From: Corynebacterium nuruki S6-4
Lineage (GTDB): Bacteria; Actinomycetota; Actinomycetes; Mycobacteriales; Mycobacteriaceae
DNA length: 64,000 nt
Direction: 5' to 3'
Assembly (NCBI RefSeq): GCF_007970465.1
Contig: NZ_CP042429.1
Coordinates: 620,001 to 684,000 of the forward strand
Shown in pieces: positions 1-9,078 of this stretch (within the stretch, counting starts at the first letter, position 1; each line of letters begins with the position of its first letter). The position numbers were made by a program, and so were the translations under genes. The notes under the pieces were generated by a model. That model saw only the letters and a program-made list of their open reading frames with translations, searched no databases and was not told where the DNA came from.

Positions 1-672
1 CAGGGCGCGGTTGACGTAGCCGGGGTCCGGCCGGTCCTGGTCGGCGAACATCGGAAGCATCTGACTGCCGACCATCATGTACTGGTGCAGCGGCACGGGC
101 CGGTGGGTGGTGATGATGAGGTCGGTCTGTCCGCGGACGGTGGTGAGCCAGCCGCCGAACTCCTCGGCGTTGCTCACCGTCGCCGACAGGCTGACGAGGA
201 TGACCGACGGATCGAGGTTGAGGATGACCTCCTCCCACACCGGACCGCGGGACGGGTCGGCGAGGAAGTGCACCTCGTCCATGACGACGTGGGTGAGCCG
301 GTCGAGCCGGTCGGAGGTCGCGTAGACCATGTTGCGCAGCACCTCGGTCGTCATGACGACGACGGGGGCGTCCCCGTTGATGCTGACGTCGCCGGTGAGC
401 AGACCGACCTGTTCCTCACCGTAGCGGTCGACGAGGTCGTGGTACTTCTGGTTGCTCAGGGCCTTGATCGGCGTGGTGTAGAAGCAGGCGCCGCCGTCGC
501 GCAGCGCCTGGTGGACGGCGAATTCCCCCACCACGGTCTTACCGGCGCCGGTGGGGGCGCACACCAGGACGCCCCGGCCCGCCGCGATCGCGCGGGCGGC
601 CTCGAGCTGGAAGTCGTCGAGGGGGAAGGGGTAGTCGGCGGCGAAGGCCGCGACCGAATCAGAGGATGTCAT
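1..672 (-). CDS. helY: HelY/Mtr4-type DEAD/DEAH-box RNA helicase, N-terminal part (runs off window)
   Basis: This is the first 224 residues of a superfamily-2 RNA helicase; the rest lies to the left of the window. Visible motifs are Walker A APTGAGKT at residues 39-46, the TTE box near 108-110, the DEVH box at 132-135 and the SAT motif at 163-165. DEVH together with the spacing fits the Ski2/Mtr4/HelY family, which unwinds structured RNA in decay and maturation. The ATG at 670-672 lies inside the 3' end of tatC, which is normal for this actinobacterial order (tatA-tatC-helY). The helicase call is firm; the symbol rests on context. Confidence 0.88.
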   Translation of the reverse strand, partial: MTSSDSVAAFAADYPFPLDDFQLEAARAIAAGRGVLVCAPTGAGKTVVGEFAVHQALRDGGACFYTTPIKALSNQKYHDLVDRYGEEQVGLLTGDVSINGDAPVVVMTTEVLRNMVYATSDRLDRLTHVVMDEVHFLADPSRGPVWEEVILNLDPSVILVSLSATVSNAEEFGGWLTTVRGQTDLIITTHRPVPLHQYMMVGSQMLPMFADQDRPDPGYVNRAL

Positions 673-1684
673 CGCTGCTACCGTAGTCGAACGCCCGGTC
701 CGGACCGGCGTCGCGGACCGGTGCGGGTGCGGCGACCCGGTCGGTGGTGACCGGCCGTGCACCGCTGACCGGCTGCGCGGCGGCGATCTGTGAGCCCTCG
801 TCGTCGGCGATCCCGACCGGTGCCCCGTCGGACCCGGACCTGCGTGCCTTCCGCTTGTCGTGGATCCGGGCGATCTGCATGGCGATCTCCATGAGCACGC
901 ACAGCGTGACCGCGAGTGCGGACATCGAGAACGGGTCCTGGCCGGGGGTGATGACGGCGGCGAAGATGAACAGTCCGACGATGATGTACCGGCGCTTGTT
1001 CTTCATCGCGCTGTAGGGCAGCACCCCGGCGAGGTTCAGCATGACGATGACGAGGGGTACCTCGAAACTCACGCCGAACAGGAGGATGAGGATGAGGACG
1101 AAGTTGAAGTAGTCGGTACCCGTCAGGGCGGCGATCTGCGCCTCACTGCCGATCGAGAGCAGGAACTCGAAGGCGAAGATGAGGACGACGTAGGCGAGCA
1201 CCGCGCCGAGGATGAACAGGGTCGTCGCCGCGGCGACGAAGGTCCGGGTCCAGCGCTTCTCGTTCTTCTTCAGGCCCGGGGTGATGAACCCCCACAGCTG
1301 GCCGAGCCAGACCGGGGCGGAGACGACCAGGCCGACGATGCTGCCGAGCTTGAGCCGGAGGATGAACATCTCGAGCGGCGCGGTCGACAGCAGCCGGCAT
1401 TCCCCGGTCTCGCTGCCGAACCGGAGGTCCGGGTCCAGGGCACAGTAGGGACCCCGGAGGATCTCCCCCAGGCTCGGGACGGGGCCGACGGACACGCCGT
1501 ACCAGATGAAGCCGAGGATCGTGCCGACGAGCATCGCGGCGAGGGCGACGAGCAGTCGCCGCCGGAGTTCCTTGAGATGCTCGATGAGGGCCATCTCGGC
1601 ACCGTTCGCGCGGCGCCGACGACGACCGGAACCCGGCAGGTGTACGTGCCGGGTTCTGTTCTGGGGGTTGTCGGAAGTGGTCAT
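659..1684 (-). CDS. tatC: Sec-independent (Tat) translocase subunit TatC
   Basis: TatC is the multispanning receptor of the twin-arginine translocase, which exports folded proteins across the cytoplasmic membrane. The 341-residue product has the expected core from about residue 31 (ALIEHLKELRRRL), about six hydrophobic segments, and the conserved F-E-V-P-L motif in the middle of the membrane domain. The C-terminal tail after the last membrane segment is about 70 residues long, charged and of low complexity, as in other actinobacterial TatC proteins. tatA lies 11 nt upstream and the stop overlaps helY by 14 nt, so the three are probably co-transcribed. An internal start at residue 31 is possible. 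Confidence 0.95.
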   Translation of the reverse strand: MTTSDNPQNRTRHVHLPGSGRRRRRANGAEMALIEHLKELRRRLLVALAAMLVGTILGFIWYGVSVGPVPSLGEILRGPYCALDPDLRFGSETGECRLLSTAPLEMFILRLKLGSIVGLVVSAPVWLGQLWGFITPGLKKNEKRWTRTFVAAATTLFILGAVLAYVVLIFAFEFLLSIGSEAQIAALTGTDYFNFVLILILLFGVSFEVPLVIVMLNLAGVLPYSAMKNKRRYIIVGLFIFAAVITPGQDPFSMSALAVTLCVLMEIAMQIARIHDKRKARRSGSDGAPVGIADDEGSQIAAAQPVSGARPVTTDRVAAPAPVRDAGPDRAFDYGSSDDIL

Positions 1685-1695
1685 CGCGGTGGGGT

Positions 1696-1947
1696 CTAGG
1701 ACTCCCCGTTCTTCTCCGCAGTGGACTTCGGGGTGGACTTCGTGGCGTCCGTGACCGTGACGGTCACGTCCGGCTCGTCGGCGGCGGGGATTTCCACGGT
1801 CTTGCCGTTCTTGCCGTCCGTCTTGAGCTCATCCATCTCCGACTTGAAGATGCGCATCGACCGTCCGAGGTTCCGGGCCAGCTTCGGCAGCTGGGAGGCG
1901 CCGAGGACCAGCACCACCACGAGGATCACGATGAGCCACTCGTTCAT
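1696..1947 (-). CDS. tatA: Tat translocase subunit TatA
   Basis: This 83-residue protein has an N-terminal membrane helix (about residues 3-17), the hinge and amphipathic helix sequence LPKLARNLGRSMRIFKSE, and a charged hydrophilic tail. That is the TatA layout; TatA oligomers form the Tat transport pore. It lies directly upstream of tatC on the same strand. The residue pair before the amphipathic helix is SQ, where many relatives have SK. Confidence 0.95.
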   Translation of the reverse strand: MNEWLIVILVVVLVLGASQLPKLARNLGRSMRIFKSEMDELKTDGKNGKTVEIPAADEPDVTVTVTDATKSTPKSTAEKNGES

Positions 1948-2005
1948 CGGGTACTACCTTTCCGTCAGTGCGCCGGTCGAGGAGAACCGGCCGTCGGTTG
2001 TCACC

Positions 2006-3058
2006 CTACGCCAGGTCCCGGTAGGCGGCCAACGCGCGGGACGTGCGGTCTGCCACACGGTCCCGGACCTCGTCGGGCGCCACCGCGGTGATGCCGGACG
2101 CGTAGGCGATGAGGAAGCGGTCGAGCCAGGCACCGGTGTCCGGGATGAGGGCGGTCGGTGTCTCCGGGGTGGTGTCCGCCGTCGGCCAGATCTGCAGGTA
2201 CTCCAGCATCCACGCCGCATCCGGGGTCAGGGTGAGTTCGGCGCCCTGTTCGGCGGCACGCTTCATCCCGAAGGGGTCGTCGGCGGTGATCCGGGGACGC
2301 ACCCGCGCTGGTGCGGGACGGTCGGTCACGGTGAGCCCGGAGATCCGGGACACCGCGAAACAACGCTGTGCGGCGTCCCCGGTCGGCCGGCCCCACAGGT
2401 AGCCCTCCCCCTCGACCAGTCCGACGTGGTCCGGGATGAGGACGCGGTGCCGGCGGGTGTCTGAGGAGGCGGAGACGTAGTCGAACTCCACCTCGTGGCG
2501 TCCGGCGACGGCCCGGTTGAGCCGTGCCATCGTGGCCGCGGCAGGGCCCGACGGATCGGGTGTCCCGGCAGAATCACCGGTGCCGCCGGTGTCACCGGGC
2601 GCACCCGCGGGGTCGTCCCAGCCTTCCCGCCGGTTGCGGGACTCGCGGAGCAGGCCACGGATCTTCCCGGCGGCGGACGCGACATCCCCGCGCTCCTCCG
2701 CCGGCAGCACACTCGCCAGGCGTTCCAGGCAGAACAGCAGGACGCCCGCCTCCGAATCCGTGAGGGAGAACGGGACATCGAGGCCCTGGGCGTCCACGAC
2801 ATCGGCGTGGTTGGCCGACAGGGTGACGTCCACCAGCGAGCCGGCGAGATGGCCGGGCAGGCCGCACTCGGTGGCCTGCAGCAGCTCGTGCTTGAGCTGC
2901 GGCACACTCACCCCGAACTGCTCGGCGGCGGCGGTGAGACTGCCGCCCGGGTGACTGCGGAACCAGGCCAGCAGGTTGACCGTGCGGCCGACCTGCCAGG
3001 CGGCGTAGTCACGGGTGTTCCGGCGTGGCCGGGTGGGCCGGTCGAAGCGGTCGGTCAC
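2006..3058 (-). CDS. pafC: WYL-domain transcriptional regulator PafC
   Basis: This 350-residue product has an N-terminal winged-HTH-like region, a middle WYL domain and a C-terminal WCX-type region. PafB and PafC act together, as a dimer or a fused protein, to activate LexA-independent DNA-damage genes in mycobacteria. The GTG start overlaps the pafB stop as GTGA, so translation is probably coupled. Two adjacent WYL paralogues just downstream of pafA are the hallmark of this locus. Which one is called B or C follows gene order. Confidence 0.88.
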   Translation of the reverse strand: MTDRFDRPTRPRRNTRDYAAWQVGRTVNLLAWFRSHPGGSLTAAAEQFGVSVPQLKHELLQATECGLPGHLAGSLVDVTLSANHADVVDAQGLDVPFSLTDSEAGVLLFCLERLASVLPAEERGDVASAAGKIRGLLRESRNRREGWDDPAGAPGDTGGTGDSAGTPDPSGPAAATMARLNRAVAGRHEVEFDYVSASSDTRRHRVLIPDHVGLVEGEGYLWGRPTGDAAQRCFAVSRISGLTVTDRPAPARVRPRITADDPFGMKRAAEQGAELTLTPDAAWMLEYLQIWPTADTTPETPTALIPDTGAWLDRFLIAYASGITAVAPDEVRDRVADRTSRALAAYRDLA

Positions 3059-4101
3059 GGCTGCTCCCCTCCGTAGACGGTGGCGGCATGGTCCAGCAGG
3101 GTGATGACGGCGTCGACGACCTCGGGCGGGTCGAGGACGAGCGCGTCCGGGGCGTAGGCGGCGGCCAGCCGGACCAGACGGTCCCGGTCGACGGGGCCGA
3201 GGGTCAGGACCTCCCCGCGGGGGTCGGTCAGCTGCGGTTCCGCCCGGTTGTCCGGATTGTCCGGGGCCGCCAGTGCCCGCAGTTCGTGGGCCCCGTCGGT
3301 GGTGAACAGCACCCGTGCGGTGGTCTCGGTGGCCGCGGCCGCCAGCCCCCGGGCGACGAGACTGCGGGGGCTGCCCGCGGGCCGGTCATGGGTGATGAAC
3401 TGCTGCAGCACCGCGACATCGGTCAGCCGGGACAGCCGGAACGTCCGCTGACCCTCCCGGTCGAGGTCGAAGCCGGTGAGGAACAGTTTGCCGTCCCGGG
3501 CGGCCAGCGCCCACGGGTCCATCCGGCGGTCCTGCGGCTCCGCCAGCGGGGTCGGCCAGTACCGGAACCCCAGGGCGAGACCACGGTCGAGTGCCCGGTT
3601 GATGGCCTCGACATCCTCGCCCCCGAGATCGAGGGTGTCCGGTACCTCACCGACGACGGGGCTCACCCCTCCGGCGGATTCGCGCTGCCCGGCGGCGGCG
3701 AGCTTGCTGAACGCGGAGCGGACCTGCCGGGCCTGACGGTCGGTCAGTGCCCACCGCGAGGCCGCCGTGACGGCGTCCCATTCGCCGGGGGTGAAGGAGA
3801 TCTCCGGCAGGAAGCTCAGCGAGCGCTCCACCCGGAAACCGGTCTCCGCGTGGTTGTCGTCGTCGTGGATCTCCGTCTCGACGATCCGGATGCCGAGATC
3901 CTCGAGAACCTGCCGGTCGCGGCTGAACCGCTTCCGGACGGTGTCCGCACCGTCCCCGTCACCGTAGCCGTCGACATGGTCGGCGATCCAGGACAGCGAC
4001 CGGGGCATCCGCTGGTTGAGCAGGGCGATCACGAGGTTGAGCAGGCGGCCGGAGGCGTCGTCCCAGTGGACCTCGACCTCGGTGTTGCGGTTGCCGGACA
4101 C
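3055..4101 (-). CDS. pafB: WYL-domain transcriptional regulator PafB
   Basis: This 348-residue paralogue of the next gene has an N-terminal winged-helix DNA-binding region (residues about 12-75, including the SWIADHV helix and KRFSRDRQVLEDLG) followed by a WYL ligand-sensing domain. It begins 3 nt after the pafA stop. In mycobacteria PafBC regulates the DNA-damage response rather than pupylation itself. Its place in the pup operon is inherited synteny. Confidence 0.88.
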   Translation of the reverse strand: MSGNRNTEVEVHWDDASGRLLNLVIALLNQRMPRSLSWIADHVDGYGDGDGADTVRKRFSRDRQVLEDLGIRIVETEIHDDDNHAETGFRVERSLSFLPEISFTPGEWDAVTAASRWALTDRQARQVRSAFSKLAAAGQRESAGGVSPVVGEVPDTLDLGGEDVEAINRALDRGLALGFRYWPTPLAEPQDRRMDPWALAARDGKLFLTGFDLDREGQRTFRLSRLTDVAVLQQFITHDRPAGSPRSLVARGLAAAATETTARVLFTTDGAHELRALAAPDNPDNRAEPQLTDPRGEVLTLGPVDRDRLVRLAAAYAPDALVLDPPEVVDAVITLLDHAATVYGGEQP

Positions 4102-4104
4102 GTC

Positions 4105-5568
4105 TCACCCCTCCGGCGACGGGGTGGCCGGCGAGTCGTCGAGGATCCGGATGAGATCGTCGACCCCGTCACCGGTGCTGTCGAAGGGGTCCGGCAGCAG
4201 CAGTTCGCCGCCGCCGTCCCCGTTGACCTTCAGCCGGGTCCAGTCCACCGTCGTCTGCCGGGCGGAGTGCTCCGCCGCGGCGAGGAACCGGCCCCGCACG
4301 GCCGCCCGGGTCGTGGCCGGGGCGGTGGTCGCCGCGGTCGCGACCTCGTCGTCGGTGACGAGGGTGGCGGCCCGGCCGCGGCGGGCGAGCAGGTGGAACA
4401 GGCCGCGGTCCGGGTTGATGTCGTGGTAGGTCAGGTCGATCTGGGCGAGCCGGGGATCGGTGATCGCCAGGTCACTGCGGGCGGCGACCGCATCGATGAG
4501 CTTCTTCTTGATCACCCAGTCGATCTCGGTGTCCACCGCGGAGAAATCCCCGCTCTCAAAGCCGTCGAGCACCCGGCCCCACAGGTCCACGACCGGGGCG
4601 AGCTGCGCGTTCGGCGTGCCGGTGCCCTCCTCCGGGCGGCGGGCCAGCCAGTCGGTCGCCGCCGCGTGGAAGGCGCGCTGGATCTCCAGCGCGGTGACGG
4701 TGCCGCCGTGGCGCAGGGTCAGCAGGGCACCACCGGTGAGGTCCCGGGAGATCTCCCGGATCGACCGGATCTCGTTGGCCAGCTCGAAGTCCGGCAGACT
4801 GATGCCGGCCTCGATCATCTCGAGGACGAGGACGGCCGAGCCGACCTTCAGCGCGGTGGTCGTCTCCGACATGTTCGAGTCGCCGACGATGATGTGCAGC
4901 CGACGGAACCGGGACGAGTCCCCGTGCGGTTCATCGCGGGTGTTGATGATCGGCCGGGACCGGGTCGTCGCCGAGGAGACGCCCTCCCACACATGGTCGG
5001 CCCGCTGCGACAGGCAGTAGCCGGGCGCGAAGTTCTCGTTGGGCGCCCCCGCCGTCGGCACACTGATCTTCCCCGCCCCGCAGATCAGCTGACGGGTGAC
5101 GAGGAACGGCAGCAGCTGGGCGGCGAGCGCCTTGAGCGGGATGTCCCGGCCCACGAGGTAGTTCTCGTGGCAGCCGTAGGAGTTGCCGATCGAGTCGGTG
5201 TTGTTCTTGAGCAGGTACACCCGCCCGCCGATCCCGCGCTCGCCGAAGGAGGTCTCGCACCGGGCGGCGAGATCCTGGAAGATCCGCTCCCCCGCCCGGT
5301 CGTAGGCGATGAGCTGGTGCAGCGAGTCGCATTCCGCGGTGGCGTACTCCGGGTGCGCCCCGACGTCGAGGTAGACCCGCGAGCCGTTGCGCCAGTAGAT
5401 GTTGCTGGAGCGCCAGCGTTCCACCACCGGACTGAACAGGTGGCGGGCGACCTCGTCGGGACCGAGCCGACGGTGGCTGTCGAGCACACTGGTGATGCCG
5501 AACTCGGTCTCCAGCCCCATGATCCGGCGGGTGTACAGCGGAGTGGCCGGGCCCGTCACCGTGCTCAC
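4105..5568 (-). CDS. pafA: Pup--protein ligase PafA
   Basis: PafA joins the C-terminal glutamate of Pup to substrate lysines with ATP. The 487-residue product belongs to the carboxylate-amine ligase family of glutamine synthetase. It has the MGLETEFGI start motif (Glu20 and Glu22 as metal ligands), the catalytic-base Asp68 in YLDVGAHPEY, and the nucleotide/Mg motif around NNTDSIGNSYGCHENY. The GTG start overlaps the pup stop by 4 nt. No prcBA genes lie between pup and pafA, unlike in mycobacteria. Length and motifs are complete. Confidence 0.96.
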   Translation of the reverse strand: MSTVTGPATPLYTRRIMGLETEFGITSVLDSHRRLGPDEVARHLFSPVVERWRSSNIYWRNGSRVYLDVGAHPEYATAECDSLHQLIAYDRAGERIFQDLAARCETSFGERGIGGRVYLLKNNTDSIGNSYGCHENYLVGRDIPLKALAAQLLPFLVTRQLICGAGKISVPTAGAPNENFAPGYCLSQRADHVWEGVSSATTRSRPIINTRDEPHGDSSRFRRLHIIVGDSNMSETTTALKVGSAVLVLEMIEAGISLPDFELANEIRSIREISRDLTGGALLTLRHGGTVTALEIQRAFHAAATDWLARRPEEGTGTPNAQLAPVVDLWGRVLDGFESGDFSAVDTEIDWVIKKKLIDAVAARSDLAITDPRLAQIDLTYHDINPDRGLFHLLARRGRAATLVTDDEVATAATTAPATTRAAVRGRFLAAAEHSARQTTVDWTRLKVNGDGGGELLLPDPFDSTGDGVDDLIRILDDSPATPSPEG

Positions 5569-5765
5569 TCGCCGCCCTTCTGCACGTAGGACTTCACGAA
5601 CTCCTCGGCGTTGGATTCCAGCAGGCCGTCGATCTCGTCGAGCAGGTCGTCGGTGCCGCTGACCTTCAGCTGGTCCTGGCCGGACGCCGTGACCCCGGTG
5701 TCCGGTTCCCCGGATCCACCGTGGCCGTGCCCGCCGTGGACCTGTCCCTGTCCGCCGCTCGTCAT
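5565..5765 (-). CDS. pup: Prokaryotic ubiquitin-like protein Pup
   Basis: This 66-residue, largely disordered tagging protein has a Gly/His-rich N-terminus (GGHGHGG) and the conserved C-terminal half LLDEIDGLLESNAEEFVKSY. It ends in GGE. The terminal Glu means Pup can be ligated by PafA without prior deamidation by Dop; mycobacterial Pup ends in Gln. The ATG at 5763-5765 was preferred over a start 75 nt upstream because it gives the family length and has a GGAG sequence about 8 nt before it. Downstream it overlaps pafA by 4 nt. Confidence 0.95.
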   Translation of the reverse strand: MTSGGQGQVHGGHGHGGSGEPDTGVTASGQDQLKVSGTDDLLDEIDGLLESNAEEFVKSYVQKGGE

Positions 5766-5805
5766 CGTCGTCTCCGTTCCTGTGGGCGTCGTTTCCCTGT
5801 CAAGG

Positions 5806-7332
5806 CTAGTCCATGCCGGCGACACATCCGGGCAGGGCACGGTCGAGGACGGCCACCAGCTCCCCCGCGTCCGTCACCCCCGCCAACTGTCCCTCCAGCT
5901 GGCCGGCGGTCGCCGCGGCCGGGTCCGGCAGGCTCACCCGGGTCGTGGTGGACCCGTGGAACGGCGCGTCGAGCACCAGGGCGTCCCAGTTCGCGGCGAG
6001 GAGGGCGTCCGGGAACCGGCGGGCGACCTCACCGCGCAGCCAGGCGCGCGTGTCCCGCGGCGGGGTGGCGACCGCGGCCGCGACCGCCTCCGCCGGGACG
6101 AGGGTGCGCATCCGGCCCTTGCGGACCAGGGCGTTGTACAGGCCCTTCGCCGGATCGATGTCGTGGTACTGGATGTCGATGACCGCCAGCCGCGGATCCC
6201 CCCACGCCAGGCCGCGCGCCCGGTAGGCGTTGAGCAGGGCGAGCTTCGCCGACCAGTCCAGCCGGTCGGCGGTGCTCGCCGGGTCGCGGTCCAGGTCGTC
6301 GAGGATCTCCCCCCACAGTTCCAGGACGAGCTCGTCGTGGCCCACCCGGTCGGCGGCGGGGACCGCCTCGGCGACGCGCCGGCGGATCTCCCGCTGCAGC
6401 TGCACCGCGGTCATCTCCCGGTTGCCGTACAGCCGGAGCGGGCGGGTGCAGGCCAGGTCGCGGGAGACCTCCCGGACCGCCTCGACCGGGGCGTGGAGGG
6501 CCAGGTCGGAGAAGTCCGCCCCCACCCCGACCGCGTCGAGGACCAGGGCGGTGGTGCCCAGTTTGAGGAAGGTGGCGTACTCCGACAGGTTCGCGTCGCC
6601 GACGATGACGTGCATCCGGGCCCAGGTCTCCCCCGAGTGCGGTTCATCGCGGGTGTTGATGATGCCCCGGTTCAGCGTCGTCTCCAGGGAGACGGTGGTC
6701 TCGATGTAGTCGGCGCGCTGACTGATCTGGAAACCGTGGTCCTGCCCGGTCTCCCCCAGCCCGACCCGGCCCGCCCCGGTGTAGACCTGCCGGGTGACGA
6801 AGTGGACCGTCAGTGCGGCCTGCACCGCCTCAGCGTCGTAGGAGCGGGGGTAGAGGTAGTTCTCGTGGGCACCGTAGGAGGCGCCCTTGCCGTCGACGTT
6901 GTTCTTGTGGATCTGCAGTCGCGGCTGCCCCTCGACCTCGCCGGCGGCCTGCGCGGCGGCGTGCATGACCTGCTCCCCGGCCTTGTCCCAGATCACCGCG
7001 TCCCAGGCGTCCGTGGTCTCCGGGGAGGAGTACTCGGGGTGGGCGTGGTCGACGTAGAACCGGGCACCGGAGGTCGTCACCACGTTCGCGTTGCCCGGGG
7101 TGTTCGGGTCGATGACCGGTGCACTGCGGTAGCGGCGCAGGTCGAATCCGCGCAGGTCACGCAGCGGGGACTCGGCGGCATAGTCCCAGCGGGTCCGCCG
7201 GTTCACGCCCAGCCCGCTCACCGCGGCATAGGCGATGACGGCCTGGGTGGAGGTCTCGATGGGGCTCAGCGTCGGCTCGTCGGGGGCGATGATGCCGAAC
7301 TCGGTCTCGGTGCCGAGGATGCGGCGGGTCAT
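5806..7332 (-). CDS. dop: Depupylase/deamidase Dop
   Basis: Dop removes Pup from tagged proteins and is a paralogue of PafA. The 508-residue product starts with MTRRILGTETEFGI, and its catalytic Asp is at position 95 in FYVDHAHPEYSSPE, matching the mycobacterial nucleophile position. An insertion of about 40 residues (about 38-80) between the first strand and that Asp fits the Dop-loop that separates Dop from PafA. The ATG overlaps the arc stop as ATGA; an in-frame start 153 nt upstream would lie deep inside arc. Since Pup here ends in Glu, depupylation should be its main task. Confidence 0.95.
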   Translation of the reverse strand: MTRRILGTETEFGIIAPDEPTLSPIETSTQAVIAYAAVSGLGVNRRTRWDYAAESPLRDLRGFDLRRYRSAPVIDPNTPGNANVVTTSGARFYVDHAHPEYSSPETTDAWDAVIWDKAGEQVMHAAAQAAGEVEGQPRLQIHKNNVDGKGASYGAHENYLYPRSYDAEAVQAALTVHFVTRQVYTGAGRVGLGETGQDHGFQISQRADYIETTVSLETTLNRGIINTRDEPHSGETWARMHVIVGDANLSEYATFLKLGTTALVLDAVGVGADFSDLALHAPVEAVREVSRDLACTRPLRLYGNREMTAVQLQREIRRRVAEAVPAADRVGHDELVLELWGEILDDLDRDPASTADRLDWSAKLALLNAYRARGLAWGDPRLAVIDIQYHDIDPAKGLYNALVRKGRMRTLVPAEAVAAAVATPPRDTRAWLRGEVARRFPDALLAANWDALVLDAPFHGSTTTRVSLPDPAAATAGQLEGQLAGVTDAGELVAVLDRALPGCVAGMD

Positions 7333-8963
7333 GCGGTCACCCCTGCCGAACCGGCAGAGTCGGTCGAGTCGGTCGGGTCGCCGGCATGCAGCGTGATGTC
7401 CACGACCCGCTTCGAACTGTGGCCGGAGATCCGGGCCCATTCGCCCGGGTTGGTGGTGTCCGGCAGATCGTCGTTGTCGTGGCACTCCTCGGCCACCGCC
7501 CGGTCGACGTGGGCGGTGGTGATGCCGCCGACCTCCCCGCGCAGGGCGTCCTTGATGGCGAACTTCTTCGCCCGGTCGACGATGTTGGCGAGCATCGCGC
7601 CGGAGGCGAAGTCACCGTAGTACAGGTCACTGTGGCCGCCGTCGGCGTAGTGCAGGGTGAGGAACGGCCGGTCGTGGGAGTACAGGTCGTCGACGATGCG
7701 GGTCCGCAGCTGCGCCGCCGTGGCGGAGGCGTCCAGCGGCAGGTCGTCGGTGAGGTACTTGCCGAGGATGTCGAGTGCGGCGGCCCGGTCGGGGCGCTCC
7801 ACCCGGATCTTCACGTCGAGGCGTCCGGGGCGCAGGATCGCCGGGTCGATGAGTTCCTCCCGGTTGGAGGCGCCGATGACGATGACGTTGCGCAGCCCCT
7901 CCACCCCGTCGATCTCGGCGAGCAGCTGCGGCACCACGGTGGACTCCACATCGGAGGAGACCCCCGTGCCGCGGGTCCGGAAAATGGCCTCCATCTCGTC
8001 GAAGAAGACGATGACCGGATGACCGGCCGAGGCGATCTTGCGGGCGCGCTCGAAGATCAGCCGGATCTGCCGCTCGGTCTCGCCGACGAACTTGTTGAGC
8101 AGTTCCGGGCCCTTGATGTTGAGGAAGTAGGAGCGGTTGTGCGCCGCGTCCGCCCCGCCCTCGGCCTGGATCCGCTTCGACAGGGAGGACGCCACAGCCT
8201 TGGCGATGAGCGTCTTACCGCACCCGGGCGGGCCGTAGAGCAGGACGCCCTTCGGCGGCAGCAGGCCGTAGTTCCGGTACAGGTCGGGGTGCAGGAACGG
8301 CAGTTCGACCGCGTCATGGAGCTGTTCGATCTGGTCGGTCAGCCCGCCGATGTCGGCGTAGGAGACGTCCGGCACCTCCTCGAGCACGAGGTTCTCCACC
8401 TCGGCGCGGGTGATGACCTCGAAGGCGTACCCGGCGCGCCGGTCCACCACGACACTGTCCCCGGGACCGACCTGCTCGGCGGCGAGGTCGTCGGTGAGGG
8501 CGCCGGCGCACTTCATGAGGGTCTCCTCGCCGAGCTTGTCGGCGACGACGATGCGGTCGGCGTCCACGACCTCGACGACGGTGGCGATGTCGCCGGAGTC
8601 GGTGTAGCCGCACACCTCGACGACCTGCTGGCCCTCACCGAGCCGGACGAGGGTGCCGGGCTGCAGGTCGGAGCGGTTGACGAAGGGGCTGACCATCAGC
8701 CGCATGCGGCGTCCGGCGGTGTGGACCTCGGCGGTGGCGGCGTCCTCCGCGATCTCGAGGAGCACACCGTAGGTGCTGGGGGGTTCGGCGAGGGCCTCGA
8801 GCCGGCCGTTGAGGTCGTCGAGCTTGTCCCGGCTGGCCCTGAGCAGCTCCGTGAGCTTGGCGTTCCGGGTGCCGAGGGTCCGGTTGGCCAGCTGCAGCTG
8901 GCGGTAGGACTCGGGACCGGAGTCCACGTGGGGATGTGTGTCGTTCGCCGCACCGTTGGTCAT
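7329..8963 (-). CDS. arc: Proteasome-type AAA+ ATPase ARC (Mpa homologue)
   Basis: This 544-residue AAA+ unfoldase recognises pupylated proteins through its N-terminal coiled coil (about 20-60). Tandem OB domains (about 63-190) precede the ATPase domain, with Walker A GPPGCGKT at 244-251 and Walker B VIVFFDEMEAI at 317-327. The C-terminus ends DSAGSAGVTA and lacks the QYL tail that docks Mpa onto the 20S proteasome. With no prcBA genes in the cluster, the protein probably unfolds substrates independently, as in other corynebacteria. It heads the dop-pup-pafA-pafBC-tat run. Confidence 0.95.
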   Translation of the reverse strand: MTNGAANDTHPHVDSGPESYRQLQLANRTLGTRNAKLTELLRASRDKLDDLNGRLEALAEPPSTYGVLLEIAEDAATAEVHTAGRRMRLMVSPFVNRSDLQPGTLVRLGEGQQVVEVCGYTDSGDIATVVEVVDADRIVVADKLGEETLMKCAGALTDDLAAEQVGPGDSVVVDRRAGYAFEVITRAEVENLVLEEVPDVSYADIGGLTDQIEQLHDAVELPFLHPDLYRNYGLLPPKGVLLYGPPGCGKTLIAKAVASSLSKRIQAEGGADAAHNRSYFLNIKGPELLNKFVGETERQIRLIFERARKIASAGHPVIVFFDEMEAIFRTRGTGVSSDVESTVVPQLLAEIDGVEGLRNVIVIGASNREELIDPAILRPGRLDVKIRVERPDRAAALDILGKYLTDDLPLDASATAAQLRTRIVDDLYSHDRPFLTLHYADGGHSDLYYGDFASGAMLANIVDRAKKFAIKDALRGEVGGITTAHVDRAVAEECHDNDDLPDTTNPGEWARISGHSSKRVVDITLHAGDPTDSTDSAGSAGVTA

Positions 8964-8969
8964 GACCCC

Positions 8970-8975
8970 ACTCTA
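8970..8975 (-). promoter_or_regulatory. -10 hexamer of the arc operon, leaderless
   Basis: On the minus strand TAGAGT ends 6 nt before the arc ATG, so the likely transcription start is at or next to the start codon. No Shine-Dalgarno sequence lies between. No good -35 is visible. Confidence 0.5.
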
Positions 8976-9025
8976 CAAGCCAGGTGAGGCTGTGTTCGTG
9001 GTCCCCTGGGTCCGGGGTCACCCCG

Positions 9026-9078
9026 GGGTTGCCCCAGGGTTGCCCCGGGGCTGTTTCCCGGCTACTTCCCGGCTACTT
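9026..9078. repeat. Two short tandem repeats of 11-nt period at the 3' end of trmI
   Basis: GGGTTGCCCC occurs at 9026-9035 and 9037-9046, and CCCGGCTACTT occurs twice back to back at 9057-9067 and 9068-9078. The second copy of the latter contains the trmI stop codon (complement at 9073-9075). Both have an 11-nt period, consistent with slipped-strand duplication. No function is apparent. Confidence 0.7.

Noticed and set aside
3025..5589. An 854-codon plus-strand frame across pafB and pafA
   Set aside because: It is antisense to two motif-complete genes, and its product is Arg/Val/Gly-rich low complexity without domains.
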